A program made the position numbers and the translations under genes. From JAJBWD01 sp041670885 (lineage in GTDB: Bacteria; Bacillota; Clostridia; Clostridiales; Clostridiaceae), in contig JBAXYJ010000083.1 in the NCBI GenBank assembly GCA_041670885.1, positions 1-11,218 of the forward strand: DNA of 11,218 bases. Direction: 5' to 3'. The notes under the pieces were generated by a model that saw only the letters and a list, made by a program, of their open reading frames with translations, was not told where the DNA came from and ran no database searches. Below are positions 5,564 through 11,218 of the stretch, one piece after another (the first letter of the stretch is position 1; the number at the start of each line of letters is the position of its first letter).

Positions 5564-6213
5564 TATATACCTGCTCTCAGCTTTTTAATATTATTTTCTA
5601 TTTCTCCATTTTTAAATACAGAGGAGCCTGCAACTATTACTTCAGCTCCTGAGGATACTGCTCTTTTTATAGTATCTTCCGTTATGCCTCCATCTACTTC
5701 AATTAAAAGGTCCTTATTATATTTTTCTTTATATTCTTTAACCTGTTTAATTTTATCATCTGCGTAGTCTATGTATTTTTGTCCTCCAAAACCGGGATTA
5801 ACTGTCATAATTAAAACCAGGTCTGTCTTTTTTATAAGATTTTTTATAAAATCTACATTTGTTCCGGGGTTTAGTGCTATTCCTGCTTTTATGCCAAAGC
5901 TTTTTATAAGCTCTATTGTTCTGTCTAAATGTCTGCAGGCTTCATAATGTACTGTTATAATATCAGCCCCGGCTTTTACAAATTCTTCAATGAATCTGTC
6001 CGGATCCTCTATCATCAGATGAACATCAAACAAAAGCCTGGTATCCTTTCTTATACTTTTAATAACCGGTAAGCCTAAAGAAATATTAGGTACAAACATG
6101 CCATCCATAACATCTATATGAACCAGGTCTGCTCCATATTTTTCTAAATCCTTAAGCTGCTGCCCAAGCACTCCAAAATCTGCAGATAAAATTGACGGTG
6201 CGATTTTAATCAT
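5563..6213 (-). CDS. rpe: Ribulose-phosphate 3-epimerase
   Basis: Rpe interconverts D-ribulose 5-phosphate and D-xylulose 5-phosphate in the pentose phosphate pathway. The protein is 216 residues, a complete TIM barrel. Family motifs appear in order: APSILSADF (5-13), VHIDVMDGMFVPN (31-43, metal ligand His32 and catalytic Asp34), DVHLM (63-67, His65), MTVNPGFGGQ (136-145) and EVDGGI (172-177, catalytic Asp174). The start ATG overlaps the rsgA stop in an ATGA arrangement, and its ribosome binding site AGGAGGG lies in the last codons of rsgA, so translation is coupled. The place between rsgA and thiN is the same as in Bacillus. Confidence 0.97.
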   Translation of the reverse strand: MIKIAPSILSADFGVLGQQLKDLEKYGADLVHIDVMDGMFVPNISLGLPVIKSIRKDTRLLFDVHLMIEDPDRFIEEFVKAGADIITVHYEACRHLDRTIELIKSFGIKAGIALNPGTNVDFIKNLIKKTDLVLIMTVNPGFGGQKYIDYADDKIKQVKEYKEKYNKDLLIEVDGGITEDTIKRAVSSGAEVIVAGSSVFKNGEIENNIKKLRAGI

Positions 6214-7073
6214 TTATATTCCCTCCTGCTGTTTATCTCATCTAATTCTTTAATGTAAAAGTCATATCTTAATTTATTTATTTTTCCATCTTCTACTGCT
6301 TTTTTAACCAGGCAGCCTATTTCTTTATTATGACTGCAGCTGGTAAACCTGCATCGGCCGTTATATTCTCTAAACTCCGGGAAAAGGTCCTTAATATTTT
6401 CTTTTGTAATAAAATCAGTATTTATTGATGAAAACCCGGGAGTATCTGCCATAAGTCCACCGTTTATGTGGATCAGCTCACAGTGCCTGGTAGTATTTTT
6501 GCCTCTTTTAATTTTTTTACTTATCTCACCGGTTTCCATCTTTTCTCTGCCTAAAAGCTTGTTTAAAAGAGTTGACTTCCCCACACCGGATGGCCCTGCA
6601 AGCATTGTAATATTATCCTTTAATCTTTCCTTTATATGTGGCAGGTTATCTTCTCCCTTAGCATCAATTGAAGCGTATTCATATCCTGCAGATTTTACCA
6701 TATCCGTAATTTTTGTATTAATATCACTTACTAAATCAGATTTATTGAATATAATAAGAGTATTTACCTGCTTTTCCTCACAGAGAAGCAAATACTTGTT
6801 TAGAAGGTCTTCATTTATATCCGGGCTTCTGTAGGAAAAAACAAGAAACACCTGGGATATATTAGAAACTGCAGGTCTTACAAATTCATTTTTTCTCTTT
6901 AAAATTGAATTTATAACCCCTTTCCCATTATCAATTTCTATATCTGCCATGTCCCCTACAAGAGGTGATATTTTTTTATTTCTAAATACACCTCTTGCCT
7001 TACATTCAGTAACTTTTCCCTCTATATCTACATAATAAAACCCAGCAATTGCTTTTACTATTCTGCCAATCAT
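6210..7073 (-). CDS. rsgA: Ribosome small-subunit-dependent GTPase RsgA (CpgA/YloQ)
   Basis: RsgA is a circularly permuted GTPase that checks late maturation of the 30S subunit and is stimulated by it. The 287 residues show an N-terminal OB fold (about 1-65). The G domain follows in permuted order: G4 NKSD (110-113), G1 GPSGVGKS (160-167), G2 around Thr194-Thr195, and G3 DTPG (210-213). A C-terminal zinc finger uses Cys241, Cys246, His248 and Cys254 (CX4CXHX5C). The ribosome binding site TAGGAGGG includes the prkC stop codon, 8 bases before the ATG. In B. subtilis the homologue CpgA is phosphorylated by PrkC, whose gene lies directly upstream here, and it also hydrolyses 4-phosphoerythronate, an inhibitor of the pentose phosphate pathway. 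Both links fit this context but are not shown by the sequence itself. Confidence 0.97.
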   Translation of the reverse strand: MIGRIVKAIAGFYYVDIEGKVTECKARGVFRNKKISPLVGDMADIEIDNGKGVINSILKRKNEFVRPAVSNISQVFLVFSYRSPDINEDLLNKYLLLCEEKQVNTLIIFNKSDLVSDINTKITDMVKSAGYEYASIDAKGEDNLPHIKERLKDNITMLAGPSGVGKSTLLNKLLGREKMETGEISKKIKRGKNTTRHCELIHINGGLMADTPGFSSINTDFITKENIKDLFPEFREYNGRCRFTSCSHNKEIGCLVKKAVEDGKINKLRYDFYIKELDEINSRREYK

Positions 7074-7081
7074 TTACCCTC

Positions 7082-8956
7082 CTATTTTGTTTTTAATGTT
7101 AGTGTAATAAGAGTATCAGGTGCTGCCTGAGTGTTTGCAGGTGGAGTCTGATCTGTTACTGTGGCAGTATCTGGAATCTCATTTTTATCTGGGTCTAGCT
7201 GATTTCCATTTTCATCTATAAATTTAAAACTTAACCCCTGGTCCAGCATAGTCTGCATCTGATCATCTTTAATGATTCCATAGGTTTTTTTAACAAAATT
7301 AAGCACTTTAACTGTTGTAACCTTATAGGTATAGTAGGTAATGTTTATTGTCTGTCCTTTTGCCACTTCAGTATTTTCCGGTATATCCTGACTATAAACA
7401 ATTTTATCTAAACTTTTGTCGCTAGTATTAAGAGATTCTGCTTTTCCTAAGGTCAAGCCTATAGTTTCAATACTTGCTTTAGCATCATCTAGTGTCTTGC
7501 TAATGAGTTTTGGAACCTTAATAACTGTTATGTCTTCACCTTTACTTACTACAAGATCAACAGTTGATCCCTTAGGAGCCTGACTTTTAGCATCTATACT
7601 CTGACTAATTACGTTATTTGCAGCTATTGTATCTGAATATTGATAGGTTATCTCACCTGCAGCAAACCCATAATTTTTTAATATTTCCTTAGCTGAGTCA
7701 ATATATAAATTTTTCACATCAGGTACTGTGGCCTCTGCTTTTCCATCGCTTAAATTGACTTTCACTTCTGAGCCCTTATTTAAGCTGGCTCCGGCATCCG
7801 GTGAAGTTTTTGCAACTTTATCAGTCTCATAATCACTGCTTATCTTTGAATCAAGAACAAAAACAAGCCCCGCCTTCTCTATTTCAGCCTGAGCAGTATC
7901 TTTATCCATGCCCAATACATTGGGAACCTGAACCATATTTTTATTGCTGTTTCCGTAAAAAACAAATTTTATAGTAAGAAAAACTCCCAGAAGAACTATT
8001 AAAAGAGAAAGTATTATTATAGTTATCTTTTTCCTATTCTTATTCTTATTTGGTTTTTTTATTTCATCCTCAATACTTATTGGCTCCATAACTCTTGTTT
8101 GGTCTAAGCTGTCATTATTAAACCGGATTAATGTATCCGGGTCCAAGTCCAGTTTTTTAAGATCTGAAATCATTTCTTTAACATTTGTATATCTATAAGC
8201 AGGATCTTTTTGTATTGATTTTAATATTAAATTATTTAGTCCATCGCTTAATTCTTCCTTTAAGAATTTAGGTTCTATTACTTTTTCCTGAAGGTGCTTA
8301 AGTGCTATTGATACAGGGCTGTCTCCGTCATAAGGAAGGCTTCCTGTTACCATTTCATACATAACTATGCCTAAAGAGTATATATCTGTTCTAAAATCAA
8401 CAAAACTTCCTCTTGCCTGCTCAGGTGAAAAATAATGAGCTGAACCTATTACTTCTTTTGTATTGGTTAAGGTATAGCTAGATGCTGCTTTTGCAATTCC
8501 AAAATCCGTAACCTTAACTAAACCATTTTCATTTATCATTATATTATGGGGCTTGATATCTCTGTGAATTATGCCATGGCTGTGAGCACAATCCAGTGCC
8601 TTAGCTATCTGAATTGCAATCTTTATTGCCTTATCCTGTGGAATTAGTCCATTTTCTTTAATTATCTGTTTTAAAGTTTTACCCTTTATATATTCCATTA
8701 CAATATAATTCACATCTTTATCTGAGCCAATATCATATATATTTACTATATTTATATCAGATAAACTGGCAGCGGCTGTTGCTTCTCTTTTGAATTTTCC
8801 AAGGAATTCTTTATTGATTGCAAACTCATCTTTTAAAATTTTTATTGCTACATATCTGTTAAGAAGGCTGTCCTTTGCTTTATAAACAATTGCCATTCCA
8901 CCTTCGCCTATTTTTTCAATAATTTCATATCTATTATTAAGAATTTCAAAAGCCAT
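7082..8956 (-). CDS. prkC: PASTA-domain serine/threonine protein kinase PrkC (Stk1/PknB family)
   Basis: This is a transmembrane eukaryotic-like kinase that senses peptidoglycan fragments and phosphorylates cytoplasmic targets in growth, division and spore germination. Of 624 residues, about 1-270 are the kinase: glycine loop GEGGMAIVYK (17-26), Lys39 (VAIK), Glu58, catalytic HRDIKPHN (131-138, Asp133), DFG (151-153) and a threonine-rich activation loop (Thr162, Thr164, Thr166) before GSAHYFSPEQARG. A basic stretch (303-310) precedes one membrane helix (about 311-334). Outside the cell lie three PASTA repeats (about 341-404, 409-473, 478-543) and an 80-residue tail whose end (TDQTPPANTQAAPDTLITLT) looks like a decayed fourth PASTA. 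The ATG is two bases after the stp stop, with GGAG in the stp 3' end. The kinase-phosphatase pair is the usual arrangement. Confidence 0.96.
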   Translation of the reverse strand: MAFEILNNRYEIIEKIGEGGMAIVYKAKDSLLNRYVAIKILKDEFAINKEFLGKFKREATAAASLSDINIVNIYDIGSDKDVNYIVMEYIKGKTLKQIIKENGLIPQDKAIKIAIQIAKALDCAHSHGIIHRDIKPHNIMINENGLVKVTDFGIAKAASSYTLTNTKEVIGSAHYFSPEQARGSFVDFRTDIYSLGIVMYEMVTGSLPYDGDSPVSIALKHLQEKVIEPKFLKEELSDGLNNLILKSIQKDPAYRYTNVKEMISDLKKLDLDPDTLIRFNNDSLDQTRVMEPISIEDEIKKPNKNKNRKKITIIILSLLIVLLGVFLTIKFVFYGNSNKNMVQVPNVLGMDKDTAQAEIEKAGLVFVLDSKISSDYETDKVAKTSPDAGASLNKGSEVKVNLSDGKAEATVPDVKNLYIDSAKEILKNYGFAAGEITYQYSDTIAANNVISQSIDAKSQAPKGSTVDLVVSKGEDITVIKVPKLISKTLDDAKASIETIGLTLGKAESLNTSDKSLDKIVYSQDIPENTEVAKGQTINITYYTYKVTTVKVLNFVKKTYGIIKDDQMQTMLDQGLSFKFIDENGNQLDPDKNEIPDTATVTDQTPPANTQAAPDTLITLTLKTK

Positions 8957-8958
8957 CC

Positions 8959-9669
8959 TTATTCATCTCCTTCAACTAATATAAGGGATATATTATCCCT
9001 TCCGCCATTTGCTTTAGCTTTATCTACTAAAAGGTGGCAGGCTTCTTTTGTATTATTGTTATTAATAATTTCATACATTTCAAAAGGGTCTATTTCGTTT
9101 GACAATCCGTCAGTACAAAGAAGAATATATTTTATTTCATCAGCTGATAATTTATATATGTCAACTTGGATTGATGATGCTGTTCCTAATGCTCTTGTAA
9201 TGAGGTTTTTATTAGGATGGTTTTTTGCTTCTTTCAGTGTTATTTTTCCTTTATCTAAAAGCTCCTGTACATATGAATTATCTTTAGTTACTTTTTTAAT
9301 TATATTATTTTTTATAATGTACAAGCTGCTATCCCCTACATTACCAATGGTTATTTCATTTTCTTTTACAATGCAGGCTGTTACCGTAGTACCCATACCG
9401 TTATAATCTTCTTTGATGTGAGAAAGATTATATATTTCTTCATTAGCAGCTACTATAAGGCTTCTGATTGTGTCCTCTTCATCAATAAAGTCATTCTTAA
9501 ATCCATTAATCAATGTATCAACGGCTAATTTACTGGCTACTTCACCGGCATTATGACCACCCATTCCATCAGCAATAACATACAGTTTTTCATCATTATG
9601 CTGAGTGAAACCCAGATAGTCTTCATTGATATCCCTAAAGTTTCCTATATCACTTATTGTTTCAACCAT
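8959..9669 (-). CDS. stp: PP2C-family serine/threonine phosphatase Stp (PrpC)
   Basis: This is the partner phosphatase of PrkC; it removes phosphate from Ser/Thr residues of the kinase and its substrates using two or three Mn/Mg ions. The 236-residue protein has all core PP2C motifs: NED (15-17), ADGMGGH (33-39, metal-binding Asp34), GMGTT (91-95), GDSS (112-115), CTDGL (185-189, Asp187) and GGRDN (222-226, Asp225). It has no membrane segment, so it acts in the cytoplasm. I chose the ATG at 9669 because AAGGAG lies seven bases before it and because family members begin close to the NED motif. An ATG six codons upstream (9687) would overlap rlmN by 14 bases and absorb that ribosome binding site. 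The gap from the rlmN stop is 4 bases. Confidence 0.95.
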   Translation of the reverse strand: MVETISDIGNFRDINEDYLGFTQHNDEKLYVIADGMGGHNAGEVASKLAVDTLINGFKNDFIDEEDTIRSLIVAANEEIYNLSHIKEDYNGMGTTVTACIVKENEITIGNVGDSSLYIIKNNIIKKVTKDNSYVQELLDKGKITLKEAKNHPNKNLITRALGTASSIQVDIYKLSADEIKYILLCTDGLSNEIDPFEMYEIINNNNTKEACHLLVDKAKANGGRDNISLILVEGDE

Positions 9670-9673
9670 TATT

Positions 9674-10705
9674 TCACTCCTTATCATCTAAATAACCCCG
9701 TCTCAGCTGTCCGCAGGCAGCATTAATATCCTCTCCCATTTCTCTTCTTATTGTATGATTTATATTATTCATTTTAAGAACTTCACAGAATTTAATTATA
9801 CTATCTTTATTAGATTTTGAAAGATTTTTTTCTAAAACATAGTTAACAGGAATAAGATTTACATGACAAAGCATCCCGGAAAGCAGATTTGATAAACCCT
9901 CTGCATCAGAAATGGAATCATTTTTATTATTAACTAAAGCATATTCGAAGGTTATTCTCTTATTTGTCTTATCAATGTAGTATCTGCAGGCTTCAATTAT
10001 TTCTTTAACTGAATATTTATTTGCAATAGGCATTAATTCTCTTCGCTTATCATCGCTGCAGGCATGAAGGGATATGGCCAGTGTAAGCTGCAGCTTTTTA
10101 TCAGCAAGTTTTATAATGTTTGGCACCAACCCACAGGTAGATAGTGTTATATGTCTGGCACCAATATTAAAAGTTTCTTTTTTTGATACATTTTCAATAA
10201 ACTTAAGTACATTTTCATAATTATCCAGGGGCTCTCCGCTGCCCATAAGAACTATATTGGATACTCTTTCCCCAAGAACTTTATTTCCCGCAATAACCTG
10301 AGATATAATCTCACCGGAAGTCAGGTTCCTGACAAGTCCATCAAGTCCTGAGGCACAAAAACTGCATCCCATAGAGCAGCCTATTTGAGTAGATACACAT
10401 ATGGAATAGCCATATTCATATTTCATAAGTACGGTTTCAATAATATTATTATCTTTATAAGATAGTAACAGTTTTTTAGTGCTTTTATTCTTTGACTCAT
10501 ATATCTTAACTATATTTGGAATATCTGCATAAAAATTTTCCGAAAGTTTATTTATTAATCCCTTCGGGATATTATTATATAGATTAAAATCAGATATGCC
10601 GCTGTATAAAAACTTAAATATCTGTTTTCCTCTGTATTCTTCTATATTATTTTCTTTAAGCCACTGTTTTAATTCTGGCAGGGAATAATCAAGTATATTA
10701 TCCAT
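9674..10705 (-). CDS. rlmN: Dual-specificity 23S rRNA/tRNA adenine-C2 methyltransferase RlmN
   Basis: RlmN is a radical-SAM enzyme that makes 2-methyladenosine at A2503 of 23S rRNA and at A37 of some tRNAs. The 343 residues are normal length. The iron-sulfur cluster cysteines are Cys110, Cys114 and Cys117 (GCSMGCSFC). The two mechanistic cysteines are also present: Cys103 in CVSTQIG and the C-terminal Cys331 in NAACGQL. SAM and structural motifs include MGSGEPLDNY (154-163) and ISLHA (211-215). RlmN rather than Cfr is favoured by conserved housekeeping synteny. The ribosome binding site is weak (AGTAGGT before the ATG), unlike most genes here, and a G-U-containing hairpin precedes it in the gap after rsmB. 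Confidence 0.97.
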   Translation of the reverse strand: MDNILDYSLPELKQWLKENNIEEYRGKQIFKFLYSGISDFNLYNNIPKGLINKLSENFYADIPNIVKIYESKNKSTKKLLLSYKDNNIIETVLMKYEYGYSICVSTQIGCSMGCSFCASGLDGLVRNLTSGEIISQVIAGNKVLGERVSNIVLMGSGEPLDNYENVLKFIENVSKKETFNIGARHITLSTCGLVPNIIKLADKKLQLTLAISLHACSDDKRRELMPIANKYSVKEIIEACRYYIDKTNKRITFEYALVNNKNDSISDAEGLSNLLSGMLCHVNLIPVNYVLEKNLSKSNKDSIIKFCEVLKMNNINHTIRREMGEDINAACGQLRRGYLDDKE

Positions 10706-10736
10706 GCTATACCTACTTTATCCAAATTTTAAGTTG

Positions 10737-10754
10737 CCCACTTATATAAGCGGG
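10737..10754 (-). other. Intergenic hairpin between rsmB and rlmN
   Basis: Read on the minus strand, CCCGCTTA (10754-10747) and TAAGTGGG (10744-10737) form an 8-bp stem with one G-U pair and a two-base loop. The corresponding pair would be an A-C mismatch on the plus strand, so the structure favours the minus-strand transcript. The bases after it (CAACTTAAAATTTGG) are not a U-run, so it is not a classic terminator. It lies about 30 bases before the rlmN ATG in the largest gap between genes from rsmB to thiN (67 bp). It may be a processing or mRNA-stability element. Confidence 0.5.
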
Positions 10755-10772
10755 TGATTTTTTAATTCTGCT

Positions 10773-11218
10773 TCAGCGTAAGCTAGTTCGCTTTTTTAAT
10801 TTTGCCATGAAAAAGCCATCCATAAATTCATCCGGAAATATTGTCAGATATCCTTCGGAAGTTTTATTAAAATTATGGAAAGATGGCAAATCTATTTTAA
10901 CTGCTTCATAATCATTATTTTTCTCCAAAAACCAATTAATATTATCTTCATTTTCCTTTTTATTTAAAGTACAGGTGGAATATACTAATATGCCTCCCGG
11001 TTTTAAATATTTGCTTCCATTTGACAGTATCTTTCTTTGAATATTAATCAGGCTGCTTATTTCGTTAATATTTTTATTCCATTTTATCTCCGGCTTTTTT
11101 CTGATAATGCCAAGTCCTGAGCAGGGAACATCAAGGAGAACTCTGTCAGCTTTATTAATAAATTCATTATTTATAAGTGTGGCATCCCATTTACTTATTT
11201 CCACGTTTTTTAAGCCAA
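10773..11218 (-). CDS. rsmB: 16S rRNA (cytosine-967-C5)-methyltransferase RsmB, 3' part only
   Basis: This is the C-terminal 147 residues of a NOL1/NOP2/Sun-family RNA m5C methyltransferase. The frame stays open to the window edge and the first visible residues, GLKN before VEISKWDAT, continue the family alignment. The gene therefore begins outside the window, and the GTG at 11204 is an internal Val codon. Visible motifs are motif IV DVPCSGLG, KPEIKW, and motif VI YSTCT with the catalytic cysteine. The ending DGFFMAKLKK is typical of RsmB and points to that member of the family over RsmF and other paralogues. The N-terminal NusB-like RNA-binding domain and the SAM-binding motifs are off the edge. 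In clostridia and bacilli rsmB normally precedes rlmN, as here. Confidence 0.93.
   Translation of the reverse strand, partial: GLKNVEISKWDATLINNEFINKADRVLLDVPCSGLGIIRKKPEIKWNKNINEISSLINIQRKILSNGSKYLKPGGILVYSTCTLNKKENEDNINWFLEKNNDYEAVKIDLPSFHNFNKTSEGYLTIFPDEFMDGFFMAKLKKRTSLR

Noticed and set aside
6466..6834. Plus-strand open frame of 122 codons
   Set aside because: It is antisense to the G domain of rsgA, whose motifs are intact. The hydrophobic, Ser/Leu/Phe-rich translation is typical of the reverse of Lys/Glu-rich codons.
9056..9406. Plus-strand open frame of 116 codons
   Set aside because: It is antisense to stp, which has all PP2C motifs. No ribosome binding site is seen.
9670..9687. 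Upstream ATG start for stp
   Set aside because: It overlaps rlmN by 14 bases and absorbs the AAGGAG that serves the ATG at 9669; family members start close to the NED motif.
11202..11204. GTG as the start of the right-edge gene
   Set aside because: The frame stays open to the edge and upstream residues GLKN fit RsmB, so the gene is cut by the window and the GTG is an internal Val.

Overview
The window is an AT-rich, low-GC Firmicutes chromosome segment, most likely from Clostridium or a close clostridial relative. Three things point there: the A/T-heavy codon choice (AGA, ATA, TTA), strong AGGAGG-type ribosome binding sites, and a gene order that closely follows the Bacillus rlmN-prpC-prkC-cpgA-rpe-thiN-(spoVM)-rpmB-yloU-yloV-(sdaAB-sdaAA)-recG block but lacks the bracketed Bacillus genes. 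The species cannot be named from the sequence alone.

Layout, right to left in the direction of transcription. A long minus-strand operon enters from the right edge with the 3' part of rsmB (16S rRNA m5C methyltransferase). It continues through rlmN (23S rRNA/tRNA m2A methylase), stp/prpC (PP2C phosphatase), prkC (PASTA Ser/Thr kinase), rsgA/cpgA (ribosome-assembly GTPase), rpe (ribulose-phosphate epimerase) and thiN (thiamine pyrophosphokinase). It ends with a small, easily missed 50-residue membrane-protein gene at 4717-4869. From rlmN to thiN the genes overlap or are separated by only a few bases, and several ribosome binding sites are built into the stop codon of the gene before. The operon meets the only plus-strand gene, rpmB (zinc-ribbon ribosomal protein L28), tail to tail over a shared hairpin terminator at 4677-4718.

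A 182-bp divergent region (4300-4481) drives rpmB to the right and a second minus-strand unit to the left: an Asp23-family protein (yloU), fakA (DhaL-type fatty acid kinase) and recG (branch-migration helicase). A compact intrinsic terminator fills the gap between fakA and recG.

The left 246 bp hold no gene. They contain two related palindromic repeat units, each with end inverted repeats and an inner hairpin with the same 9-nt loop motif. They also hold a good minus-strand promoter that fires toward the left edge, so a new transcription unit probably begins just outside.

Functionally this is a housekeeping block: rRNA modification, ribosome assembly, signalling by reversible Ser/Thr phosphorylation, pentose-phosphate and thiamine cofactor metabolism, fatty-acid activation and DNA repair. 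I see no phage, transposase, CRISPR or defence genes. The parts least explained by known gene families are the palindromic repeats downstream of recG, the 50-aa membrane protein in the place where Bacillus carries spoVM, and the structured rpmB leader.
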